The notes: generated from the sequence alone by a model not told the origin. Shown: positions 1-5,496, counted from the first letter of the stretch. The stretch: 7,728 nucleotides of DNA from Pseudomonadota bacterium (GCA_021847385.1 JAJZTV010000092.1:1-7728), one strand, 5' to 3'. A program made the numbers and translations.

Positions 1-797
1 GCCTGTCCATGGACATGCGGGCCAACGACCGTGCCTGGTTGAAGCTCAAGCTCGACACGCTGGCCAAGACAAGAGGCGACGACGCCTGCGCCATCGCCAT
101 GCCGCCCGAGGGCGAGGCCCGGCCGGTGCCCAGCATCGTCTCCGCCGTCGCCCAGATCGTGCGCTGGCACCTGGACGAACTGCACGCGCTCGACAGCGAC
201 GGCCCGACCCCGGTACTCGACGCGCTGTTCAGCCTGAAGGAACCCAAGACCGGCACCGACGGCACCCTGTCCTGGACCGTCGACGTGCTCAACCCCGCCA
301 GCGGCGACGACTTCGTGCTCGGCCTGAAGGAGATCACGCTGCCCGACGGCGTCAACCGGCCCTACTCGGTCTGGCTCTCCGGCGAATACCCGCGCGCGCT
401 CGACGGCCTATGTAAATCTTTGTCGCTCGATATGCGCGTGCTCGACCCCGCCTGGATCGGCATGAAACTACGCAAGCTCTTGGACTACCCGGAACCGCTC
501 GGCGACTTCATGGCCAAGGTGCCCGGCTCGGAGAAGTCGCAGACCTGGCCCTCGACCGTGGCCTACGTCGCAAGACTCATCATCCACCGCTACGCCATGC
601 TCGGCCTGCTCACCGAAGAAGGCTACCCGGTGAAACAGATGGGCATCCTGGAAACGCCGGAAACCACCGGCGAGCCGGTGCTCGGCATCCCGCTGATGAA
701 AGGCAAGACCTGCAAGGAATGCGGCAACGACACCGTGATCCGCAAGGACGGCTGCGATTTCTGCACGGCCTGTGGGGCGGTGGGGGCGTGCGGGTGA
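1..797 (+). CDS. nrdJ: Adenosylcobalamin-dependent (class II) ribonucleotide reductase, C-terminal part
   Basis: Class II ribonucleotide reductase makes deoxyribonucleotides from ribonucleotides in the cytoplasm. It uses coenzyme B12 to start the radical reaction, so it needs neither oxygen nor a small subunit. The gene is cut by the left edge: the frame is open from base 1 and no stop precedes the first visible ATG at 9, which is probably internal. About 264 residues of a much longer family (commonly 700-950 aa) remain. The visible part holds a TSCPD-like region with NRPYSVWLSGEYPRALDG, then DPAWIGMKLRKLL and PSTVAYVARL. The C-terminal tail carries a CxxC pair (codons at 711 and 720) followed by GCDFCTACG and a last Cys close to the end. 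In this family the cysteine-rich tail is thought to bind zinc and re-reduce the active site. The catalytic barrel lies outside the window. The gene ends with TGA at 795-797. Family assignment is from recalled motifs and is firm; the exact subclass is less certain. Confidence 0.88.
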   Translation, partial: LSMDMRANDRAWLKLKLDTLAKTRGDDACAIAMPPEGEARPVPSIVSAVAQIVRWHLDELHALDSDGPTPVLDALFSLKEPKTGTDGTLSWTVDVLNPASGDDFVLGLKEITLPDGVNRPYSVWLSGEYPRALDGLCKSLSLDMRVLDPAWIGMKLRKLLDYPEPLGDFMAKVPGSEKSQTWPSTVAYVARLIIHRYAMLGLLTEEGYPVKQMGILETPETTGEPVLGIPLMKGKTCKECGNDTVIRKDGCDFCTACGAVGACG

Positions 798-844
798 CCC
801 ACTAGAGCCAACAATTTTCTCTTTTATTTAATTCTAGGGCGCCT

Positions 845-1489
845 TTGAACCCAATAGCTCTTCCCATCATTGCTTGGAACAGGGCCACCCACCTCATTCG
901 TGAAAGAAAGAGAATCGCGATCTTAGAAGACACAATACGTGCCATAAGATCAAATCACGATGCAGCCAAAAAATACGAACTCCCCCATTTTCAGCGGATA
1001 TACAACGTTGGCTTATATGTGCTTCTTTTTGAGTATGACTTTGCCATATTGAAAAACGATGCGCTTTTTTCAATTAGGCGATGGAAAAAGAATTTCGTAG
1101 CGCGTCAAATGGCCGTCCTTCTTTTTGAAGCTGCGAATGACCTTCCTGAGCTACTTGGCAAAGATTTTCGTAAAAGCCTGGAAACGTTGCCATTATCAGA
1201 ACTTGATTGGGAAAACCTAAACCGCTCAACAAAACAGATAAACAAATTCAGAAATGAGCATAGGGAATTTCTCAATGAACTTAGAAATTTCGTAGGAGCT
1301 CACCGCGACAATGACGCCATCAAACAACTAGAAATCATTGAGAAAGCCGATATTTTTAAGCTAATGGATATGGCTGGCCATTTCTACCTTGGCTTTGGCG
1401 AGCTTCTTCCAGTTGTTGCAAGAATCATTTCGTTACTAGGTGACCAAAGAACAATCCTAAAGCACATGGCCATGCGACATAGCAAATAA
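845..1489 (+). CDS. Hypothetical helical protein with HEPN-like R-x5-H motif
   Basis: I do not recognise this 214-residue protein. It has no signal peptide or clear membrane segment. Its sequence is rich in charged and leucine-type residues, suggesting an all-helical fold. Near the C-terminus, ELRNFVGAHRD places Arg147-Asn148 five residues before His153. This fits the R-x(4-6)-H signature of HEPN ribonucleases, which occur in toxins and abortive-infection proteins. The link is only a motif match, since similar RN...H strings also occur in non-nuclease helical families. The start is TTG at 845, with a weak TAGGG (835-839) five bases upstream. The in-frame stop TAG at 803 limits extension, and the first internal ATG lies only at about residue 89. 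The gene is clearly AT-rich, with many AAA, AAT and TTT codons, whereas all neighbours are GC-rich. This suggests acquisition by transfer. No antitoxin-sized partner is adjacent. Confidence 0.7.
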   Translation: MNPIALPIIAWNRATHLIRERKRIAILEDTIRAIRSNHDAAKKYELPHFQRIYNVGLYVLLFEYDFAILKNDALFSIRRWKKNFVARQMAVLLFEAANDLPELLGKDFRKSLETLPLSELDWENLNRSTKQINKFRNEHREFLNELRNFVGAHRDNDAIKQLEIIEKADIFKLMDMAGHFYLGFGELLPVVARIISLLGDQRTILKHMAMRHSK

Positions 1490-1548
1490 CTAGCTAGCAC
1501 AGGGTGCATTCATACATCAAAATCGGTGCACAAAGCGCATCTACAAAA

Positions 1549-1607
1549 TCCCTCTCACCCGCCGCTTCGCGTCGACCTCTCCCGGAGGGAGAGGGTTGGG
1601 GTGAGGG
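1549..1607. repeat. Nested palindromic intergenic repeat (CCTCTCCC/GGGAGAGG type)
   Basis: An inner hairpin pairs CCTCTCCC (1576-1583) with GGGAGAGG (1587-1594) across a GGA loop. It is flanked by an imperfect outer pair, CCCTCTCACCC (1550-1560) and GGGTGAGGG (1599-1607). Elements of this CTCACCC...CTCTCCC...GGGAGAGG...GGGTGAGGG form are dispersed between genes in many proteobacterial genomes and can fold as stem-loops in RNA. Only one copy is in the window, so the repeat status rests on recalled similarity. Confidence 0.55.
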
Positions 1608-1669
1608 CGATTTTCATCCTCCCTCTAGCGCTGCCGGTACTGCTGGCGCAACAGATGGGAAGCCTGTGG

Positions 1670-1689
1670 ATTCACGCTTGCGCGAGAAT
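1670..1689. repeat. Degenerate dRS3-like ATTC(C)C...G(G)GAAT palindrome
   Basis: The arms ATTCACGC (1670-1677) and GCGAGAAT (1682-1689) form an imperfect inverted repeat with one mismatched pair and a TTGC loop. The wider context TGGATTC...GAATGACGG resembles the ATTCCCGC-N-GCGGGAAT repeats scattered in betaproteobacteria; the 20-base dRS3 element of Neisseria has this pattern. This copy departs from the consensus at one base in each arm, which suggests an ageing element. Confidence 0.5.
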
Positions 1690-1817
1690 GACGGCAGACT
1701 CGGTGCTGCGACATGCACCCGGTATAAAGCCACCACACCTAGCCAAGAACCGTTGCAAAACCACGACAACCGCACGCCCAAAAAGCAGGGCTACAGAAAA
1801 CCCCGCCATTGCCGATA

Positions 1818-1847
1818 TTGACTTTACGCGCGCAAGACACTTACTCT
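1818..1847 (+). promoter_or_regulatory. Possible sigma70 promoter for the small exported protein gene
   Basis: TTGACT (1818-1823) matches the -35 consensus at five of six bases. It is followed after 18 bases by TACTCT (1842-1847), a weak -10. It would give a leader of roughly 45-50 bases before the ATG at 1902. The good -35 is the main support; the -10 is poor. Confidence 0.3.
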
Positions 1848-1901
1848 GGCGCGACAATAACGCCAATAATTCCCAGCTCAATAAACCCAGCGGAGGCAAC
1901 A

Positions 1902-2297
1902 ATGAAGAGATTATTAGCAGCCATATTGTTTTTTATCGCGGCGCCCGCCTTTGCGCAGCACGACCCGATTGCACAACTCAAAGCCGCCATCGCCGAATAC
2001 CCCACCGGCAATCAATTCGCCGGTTACAGCATGAGCTGCATCAATGTCTTTGTCGTCGGCAAAGGTGGTATTTACGCCCCGTCCTCGGCACGCCAGTGTG
2101 TTGGCTATATGCTGACTAAGGCAGTGACCGATCAGCTGGTAAGCGAACTCGGATGGACGCCTGTCTATCGCACCAGCGCCATGGACATGGTGCAAGCCGG
2201 ACCCGCGACCAGCAACGGCATTACCTACATGCTGGTTCATTACGACAAGTCCGGCAACGCCAGCGAGCTGACCTTGTTTAACGATACCTTGCCTTAA
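1902..2297 (+). CDS. Small exported protein of unknown function
   Basis: I do not recognise the family. The 131-residue product begins with a classic Sec signal peptide: MKR, then a hydrophobic LLAAILFFIAAP stretch, and AFA as the cleavage site before QHD. The mature protein is therefore about 113 residues and probably periplasmic or secreted. It contains just two cysteines, in SCINVFVV and RQCVGYML, which could form a disulfide. The rest has alternating polar and hydrophobic residues suggesting a small alpha/beta fold. I chose the ATG at 1902 because GGAGG (1892-1896) lies five bases upstream and the signal peptide starts exactly there. The frame is open further upstream to an ATG at 1809, but that extension lacks a ribosome site and would bury the signal peptide. 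The gene appears to be monocistronic. Confidence 0.8.
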   Translation: MKRLLAAILFFIAAPAFAQHDPIAQLKAAIAEYPTGNQFAGYSMSCINVFVVGKGGIYAPSSARQCVGYMLTKAVTDQLVSELGWTPVYRTSAMDMVQAGPATSNGITYMLVHYDKSGNASELTLFNDTLP

Positions 2298-2302
2298 ACC
2301 CA

Positions 2303-2314
2303 GCCTGATCAGGC
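2303..2314. repeat. 12-base perfect palindrome
   Basis: GCCTGATCAGGC is a perfect palindrome a few bases after the stop codon of the small exported protein gene. It could be a protein-binding site or part of the transcript end. The sequence offers nothing further. Confidence 0.3.
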
Positions 2315-2326
2315 CGATCATGCAGT

Positions 2327-2346
2327 GGGCTAGCGACCGCTAGCCC
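2327..2346 (+). terminator. Hairpin, probable weak terminator
   Basis: GGGCTAGC (2327-2334) and GCTAGCCC (2339-2346) form a perfect 8-bp stem with a GACC loop. The hairpin lies about 30 bases after the stop at 2297. The trailing TCATTCATCT is only moderately T-rich, so intrinsic termination is plausible but not textbook. Confidence 0.45.
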
Positions 2347-2408
2347 TCATTCATCTCCGCCACGATCCGCGTAGCTGGATAGTGGCAAAACGGCCACAAG
2401 GGCCAGGC

Positions 2409-2414
2409 TATACT
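2409..2414 (+). promoter_or_regulatory. Possible -10 element directly before the cyclotransferase start
   Basis: TATACT matches five of six bases of the -10 consensus and ends seven bases before the ATG at 2422. Transcription would therefore begin at or next to the start codon. This fits the absence of any Shine-Dalgarno sequence before this gene. I see no well-spaced -35. Confidence 0.35.
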
Positions 2415-2421
2415 TTTCCCC

Positions 2422-3126
2422 ATGCCCACCCAGGTCATCGCCCTCATCTTCATTCTGCTCAGCGGCATCGCCATCGCCGACGACTGCCACCCCCTGCCCA
2501 CTCCCGGCACCCCGCAATACCTCATCGGCTACGGCAGCCTGATGCAAGAAGCCTCGCGCCTGCGCACCGCGCCGAGTGCGAAGGAGGCTTGGCCGGTTCG
2601 CGTGACGGGCTTTCGCCGCGCCTGGATCGCCCAGGGTGCGCCGGTCGGCTTCAGCACCACCTTCCTCGGCGTCATGTCCAGCCCCGACTCAACGATGAAT
2701 GCGGCGATCTTTCCATTGGCGAGCGATGCCGAGGTCACCAACATGGATGCGCGCGAAGACGGGTATTGCCGCGTGGCGGTGGCCGATAAACAGGTGGCCA
2801 TGCTGAGCGGCCAGCTGCCAGCCGCGGGCGAGGTATGGCTCTATGTGAACCGGCCGCGCCGGGTGGCCGCACCGTCGGCGCGGTTTCCCATCGTGCAATC
2901 CTATGTCGATATCTTCGTCGGTGGTTGTTTGGCGATGGAACGGCAATACCAGCTGGCCGGCTTCGCCGAGGAATGCATCAGCAGTACCCATGGCTGGTCC
3001 AAACATTGGGTGAACGACCGCATTTATCCGCGGCGGCCGTTCATCTATCAGCCCGATGCGGCTGCCATCGACACGCTGCTGCAACACCGGCTGCCGGCCC
3101 TGTTCAAGGCCATTCGCATCGAATAA
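2422..3126 (+). CDS. Exported gamma-glutamylcyclotransferase-like (AIG2/GGCT fold) protein
   Basis: Proteins of this fold release 5-oxoproline from gamma-glutamyl peptides or amines. The 234-residue product has the family hallmark YGSLM (residues 37-41) followed by SR (45-46), the GFRRAW segment (63-68) and DAREDGYCRV (109-118). Glu112 in that last segment is in the place of the catalytic acid. The C-terminal half has QSYVDIFVGGCL and THGWSKHWVNDRIYP, typical of bacterial members. Unlike the usual cytosolic enzymes it starts with a hydrophobic VIALIFILLSGIAIA stretch and an AIA cleavage site before Asp20. The N-region lacks a Lys or Arg, so export is likely but not certain. There is no lipobox. 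Cysteines at 22, 116, 169 and 185 could form disulfides outside the cytoplasm. No Shine-Dalgarno sequence precedes the ATG. The substrate is unknown. Confidence 0.8.
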   Translation: MPTQVIALIFILLSGIAIADDCHPLPTPGTPQYLIGYGSLMQEASRLRTAPSAKEAWPVRVTGFRRAWIAQGAPVGFSTTFLGVMSSPDSTMNAAIFPLASDAEVTNMDAREDGYCRVAVADKQVAMLSGQLPAAGEVWLYVNRPRRVAAPSARFPIVQSYVDIFVGGCLAMERQYQLAGFAEECISSTHGWSKHWVNDRIYPRRPFIYQPDAAAIDTLLQHRLPALFKAIRIE

Positions 3127-3140
3127 GCCGGCCACGCTTT

Positions 3141-3168
3141 TGTTAACGTTTCAACGCAAGACGTAACA
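3141..3168. repeat. Imperfect inverted repeat downstream of the cyclotransferase gene
   Basis: TGTTAACGT (3141-3149) and ACGTAACA (3161-3168) pair with a single bulged A and an 11-base loop. It lies 15 bases after the stop at 3126. No T-tract follows, so it is either a weak transcript-end structure or a binding site for a regulator. Confidence 0.3.
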
Positions 3169-3263
3169 AGCTGTTTCAGAACGCCCGCAAACCGGCTATT
3201 GCCGCCTACCATGCCCCTATGCGAATGAAACGGCAGGGAATGGGGGCTTTGTCGAATATTCCC

Positions 3264-3292
3264 TTGAATCGGCCGGCTTTATTTGCGATATT
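3264..3292 (+). promoter_or_regulatory. Sigma70-like promoter of the riboswitch transcript
   Basis: TTGAAT (3264-3269) and GATATT (3287-3292) each match four of six consensus bases and are separated by exactly 17 bases. The predicted transcription start near 3299 falls directly before the riboswitch aptamer. This positional agreement is the main reason to believe the promoter. Confidence 0.5.
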
Positions 3293-3299
3293 GGTCTGG

Positions 3300-3384
3300 C
3301 AGACACTGGCAAACTCACCGAAAGATGAGGACGCAAAGTCTCCGGTCTAAGGGCCTCTGGCCTACGATAGCGGGATTGCCTAGC
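3300..3384 (+). promoter_or_regulatory. Cyclic-di-GMP-I (GEMM-I) riboswitch aptamer
   Basis: The RNA matches the class I cyclic-di-GMP aptamer in order. GGCAAAC starts at 3308. A short P2-type stem follows (CTCA 3314-3317 with TGAG 3326-3329) capped by a GAAA tetraloop (3320-3323). Next come the signature GGACGCAAAG (3329-3338), CCGGTCTAA with a compact GGCC-TCT-GGCC hairpin (3352-3362), CTACGATAGC as the tetraloop receptor side, and GGGATTGCC closing the element at 3380. By alignment from memory with the Vibrio cholerae Vc2 aptamer, G3309, A3336 and C3379 correspond to the three ligand-contacting bases (G20, A47, C92); all are conserved here. The outer P1 stem is weak. The aptamer sits in the leader of the threonine-rich exported protein gene, with the expression platform directly after it. 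Confidence 0.93.
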
Positions 3385-3390
3385 AGCCCG

Positions 3391-3418
3391 CTCTCCATTT
3401 TCGCAATGTTTAGGAGAG
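3391..3418 (+). promoter_or_regulatory. Shine-Dalgarno-sequestering hairpin (riboswitch expression platform)
   Basis: CTCTCC (3391-3396) pairs perfectly with GGAGAG (3413-3418), which contains the ribosome binding site of the gene starting at 3423. An inner CATT/AATG pairing (3396-3399 with 3405-3408) can form alternatively. No T-tract follows, so control is likely translational. The upstream segment CCCGCTCTC (3387-3395) can instead pair with GATAGCGGG (3366-3374) inside the aptamer, at eight of nine positions. Aptamer folding should therefore release the anti-Shine-Dalgarno strand and switch translation off. This polarity is inferred from base-pairing only. Confidence 0.65.
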
Positions 3419-3422
3419 TGAC

Positions 3423-4124
3423 ATGAACAAACGCATCAAACTCATCGGCGCCCTGTTGGCCGCCGGCCTGGTCTCCGCCACCGCCTTCGCTGCGGACAGC
3501 ACGACGACGACCACGAGCACCGCCACGACCACGACCGGCACCACTGGCACGACGACGACCCCGACCACCCCGAAGCCGACCGCGATCAACAGCACCGACA
3601 AGTGTTCCGGCGGCGGCACCCGCACGCTGAGCGGCACGTGGGACACCACCACCGGCGCGATCGACACCACGACCACGCTGACTGCCTGCGTGTTGCGTAA
3701 CGGCGAGACCCACAACGGCACCACCAGCCTGGTCGGCACCCTGCTGGCCACCAAGGGCGGCTTCACCATCGACGTCACCAGCAAGGTCGACACGACCATC
3801 GACCGCACCGACGGCTCCAAGCTCGCGCGCAAGTGCACGACCACCAAGAAGGGCAGCTACACCAACTCGACCCAGATCTTCGATGGCAGCAGCACCCGCA
3901 CCGATTGCAGCCTGGTCGGGCAAGTACGCGAGCATGAGAACGTCGCCGAGAATCTGCTGCGCGACAGTATCTCTGAAGACGAAGATGGCGGTTTCAGCCG
4001 TGACCACCGCTTGCTGCCGAAAGAGAAGGACACCGACAACGAGGCCGACGACAACAAGCCCGCCACTCCGGCTCCCGCCGCCAAGCCCACCGCCCCGTCT
4101 CCTGAAAAGCCTGAGACCATGTAG
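3423..4124 (+). CDS. Cyclic-di-GMP-controlled, threonine-rich exported protein
   Basis: I do not recognise the family. The 233-residue product has a strong Sec signal peptide (MNKRIK, then LIGALLAAGLVSAT, cleavage after AFA at residue 23). A low-complexity linker follows at residues 27-53, made almost only of Thr with a few Gly, Ser and Pro. A central domain (about 58-168) is Thr/Gly-rich, probably beta-stranded, with four cysteines at 61, 89, 138 and 162 that could make two disulfides. The tail (about 170-233) is acidic and then Pro/Ala/Lys-rich, and looks disordered. This layout suggests a periplasmic, surface or matrix protein. There is no lipobox, LPXTG or membrane anchor. The ATG at 3423 is preceded by GGAGAG at a good distance, and the leader carries a cyclic-di-GMP riboswitch, so expression should follow the biofilm/motility signal. 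The gene is monocistronic with a strong terminator. Confidence 0.88.
   Translation: MNKRIKLIGALLAAGLVSATAFAADSTTTTTSTATTTTGTTGTTTTPTTPKPTAINSTDKCSGGGTRTLSGTWDTTTGAIDTTTTLTACVLRNGETHNGTTSLVGTLLATKGGFTIDVTSKVDTTIDRTDGSKLARKCTTTKKGSYTNSTQIFDGSSTRTDCSLVGQVREHENVAENLLRDSISEDEDGGFSRDHRLLPKEKDTDNEADDNKPATPAPAAKPTAPSPEKPETM
3501..3581 (+). repeat. In-frame ACN (threonine) codon repeat
   Basis: This stretch encodes residues 27-53 of the exported protein and is built mostly from ACG and ACC codons in irregular runs. Such triplet runs can gain or lose codons by slippage without breaking the frame, so linker length may vary between strains. Confidence 0.6.
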
Positions 4125-4150
4125 CCTCAGGTCGATGAAACCACCCGATT

Positions 4151-4174
4151 CGGGCGCTTCGGCGCCCGTTTTTT
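4151..4174 (+). terminator. Intrinsic terminator of the threonine-rich protein gene
   Basis: CGGGCGC (4151-4157) and GCGCCCG (4162-4168) form a perfect 7-bp stem closed by the very stable C-TTCG-G tetraloop. Six T residues follow directly (4169-4174). It lies 26 bases after the stop at 4124 and separates this gene from the convergent DUF302 gene. On the minus strand the hairpin is not followed by a T-tract, so it should act mainly in the plus direction. Confidence 0.92.
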
Positions 4175-4219
4175 ATTGCGATGCGCTTAGCCACCGCGCA
4201 CCGCTCAGCATGGCCAGGC

Positions 4220-4741
4220 TTAGAGTTCGCCGTTGGCACCGGCCTTCATGATGCTCTCGAGGATATCGCGCACCTCGATGGCCTTGGCCTTCATCTCCGG
4301 CGTCAGTTGCGCGGCGTTGATGATCATGTTGAGGTCCATCATCACCAGCCAGCCGCGGCCAGGCTCCTTGTCGTCTTCGACCAGCGCGATGCGGCACGGC
4401 AAGTAGGCGGCGAAATCGATGCTGTAGTCGACCATCTGCTTGGCGGTCAGCGCATCGCAGAACTGGTAGACGCCGATGCGCCGCGTCGGCTTGCCGGTCA
4501 TGGCCTTGACCTGTTCGGACAGCGGCAGCTCGGCCACCAGTTTGATGTTCAAGGTGTTGGCCCGCAGCTTCATCGACTCCACCGCGTCGTCCAGACTGAC
4601 GCCCTTGGCGATCTGCATCTTCACGACAGTCTGGCCGATCGACGGCAAGGCCATGCCGGCGTTGTTCTTCTGCGCTTGCGCCAGACCCGAGGCCAGCGAC
4701 AAGACGCTGGCCGCCACGATCAACCATGTTTTTCCGTTCAT
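4220..4741 (-). CDS. Exported DUF302 domain protein
   Basis: The 173-residue product begins with a Sec signal peptide (MNGK, hydrophobic TWLIVAASVLSLASGL, cleavage after AQA near residue 23), so it should be periplasmic. The mature part from about residue 45 matches DUF302. It has KGVSLDDAVESMK and a helix-strand unit ending in AELPLSEQVKAM. Then come VYQFCDALTA with Cys95 and the family hallmark YLPCRIALVED (113-123) with Cys116. Cys95 and Cys116 could form a disulfide or bind a ligand. DUF302 proteins have no settled biochemical role; some lie near sulfur or redox genes, and nothing here narrows it. I chose the ATG at 4741 because AAGGAAGGG lies seven bases upstream and the signal peptide starts there. 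The reading frame continues far upstream, but that part overlaps the aldolase gene. The gene is convergent with the riboswitch-controlled gene. Confidence 0.85.
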   Translation of the reverse strand: MNGKTWLIVAASVLSLASGLAQAQKNNAGMALPSIGQTVVKMQIAKGVSLDDAVESMKLRANTLNIKLVAELPLSEQVKAMTGKPTRRIGVYQFCDALTAKQMVDYSIDFAAYLPCRIALVEDDKEPGRGWLVMMDLNMIINAAQLTPEMKAKAIEVRDILESIMKAGANGEL

Positions 4742-4782
4742 TGACTTGCCCTTCCTTCTACGCGTATTGAGAGAAAGCGAAA

Positions 4783-4811
4783 ATATTAGCGCATTCTTAT
4801 ATTGATGCCGA
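4783..4811 (-). promoter_or_regulatory. Possible promoter of the DUF302 gene
   Basis: On the minus strand TCGGCA (4811-4806) and TAATAT (4788-4783) each match four of six consensus bases with 17-base spacing. They lie in a locally AT-rich patch between the aldolase stop and the DUF302 start. The support is modest. Confidence 0.25.
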
Positions 4812-4863
4812 CCCCGCCGGCCTATCTGCTCGGCATAGCAGGCCATCCCGGAAAGACAAGCAT

Positions 4864-5492
4864 TCAGCGCCCGTATGCCTTGAAGCGCTCGATCACCTCG
4901 GCCATCTCGGCATCGGACAGCAAGACCGGCGCCCCCAGCAATGAAGCGCGCCAGAACTGCTCGCACAAGGCCTCGACTTCCAGCGCGATGTAGAGCGCCC
5001 GCTCGGCGCTGGCGCCGAAGGCCACCAGGCCATGGTTGGCCATCAGGCAGGCCTGTCGCTCCGTCAGCGCCGCCAGGACATGGTCGGACAGGGCCTGGGT
5101 GCCGAAGGTGGCATACTCGGCGCAATGGATATCCTTGCCGCCGGCCACAGCCACCATGTAGTGAAAGGGCGGGAGGCCGCGGCGCAGGCAAGACAGCGAC
5201 ACGGCGAAGGGTGAATGGGCATGGACCACGGCACCGGCTTCGGGCCGGTGCAAATAGATGTCGCGATGAAAGCGCCATTCGCTCGACGGCGGCAGATCGC
5301 CCTCGGCCTCGCCGTCGAACGGCAAGTAGACGATATCGTTCGGCTTCAAACCATCGGTCGCCAGCGCGCTCGGCGTGATCAGCATGCCGGCGCCGCAACG
5401 CACGCTGACGTTGCCCGAGCTGCCTTGGTTCAGCCCGCGCTCGACGCTGAGCCGCGCCGTATCTGCCACCAATTGCCGTAGATCGCTTTGAT

Positions 5493-5496
<4 letters not shown>
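4864..5496 (-). CDS. FucA-like class II aldolase, probable DHAP-shunt aldolase
   Basis: The 210-residue protein is a zinc-dependent class II aldolase. From its N-terminus it has GLNQGSSGNVSVR (phosphate-binding loop), GMLITPS, PSSEWRFH with Glu73, VVHAH with His92 and His94, HYM with Tyr113, CAEYATFGT and NHGL with His155. These match E. coli L-fuculose-1-phosphate aldolase (catalytic Glu73, zinc ligands His92/94/155, Tyr113) at the same residue numbers, and the length is also alike. It lacks the features I associate with MtnB dehydratase. Its start codon overlaps the stop of mtnA as ATGA, so the two are co-translated. That context points to the DHAP-shunt aldolase (Ald2/DrdA type). That enzyme cleaves 5-methylthioribulose-1-phosphate or 5-deoxyribulose-1-phosphate to DHAP plus (methylthio)acetaldehyde or acetaldehyde. 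Family is firm; substrate is inferred. Alternatives are fuculose-1-phosphate or an MtnB-type dehydration. Confidence 0.88.

Larger units (their letters stand above)
1490..1901. other. Intergenic region with repeat remnants, no supported gene
   Basis: This 412-base gap lies between the AT-rich orphan gene and the small exported protein. Open frames cross it on both strands, but none has a credible ribosome binding site or a recognisable product, and they run through palindromic repeats. What I can see is a palindromic element near 1549-1607, an ATTC...GAAT palindrome at 1670-1689, a possible promoter at 1818-1847 and a good Shine-Dalgarno sequence (GGAGG at 1892-1896) serving the gene at 1902. 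Confidence 0.6.

Noticed and set aside
1526..2119. Plus-strand frames crossing the 1490-1901 gap and the small exported protein gene
   Set aside because: They pass through palindromic repeats, give Arg/His/Pro-rich products with no motif, and clash with the signal-peptide gene at 1902.
3219..3350. A short plus-strand frame of about 43 codons overlapping the promoter and aptamer
   Set aside because: It has no Shine-Dalgarno sequence, would start upstream of the predicted transcription start, and the conserved bases there are explained by the riboswitch.
3315..4007. A 230-codon minus-strand frame opposite the threonine-rich gene
   Set aside because: It is low-complexity (Gly, Ala, Arg and Val runs) created by the antisense of threonine codons and runs through the riboswitch.
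4819..4844. Hairpin (CTGCT/AGCAG with flanking GGCC) after the aldolase stop as a terminator
   Set aside because: The stem is interrupted by a three-base bulge and no T-tract follows on the minus strand.
4742..5398. N-terminal extension of the DUF302 reading frame
   Set aside because: The open frame runs upstream of 4741 but overlaps the aldolase gene; the signal peptide and AAGGAAGGG ribosome site fix the start at 4741.
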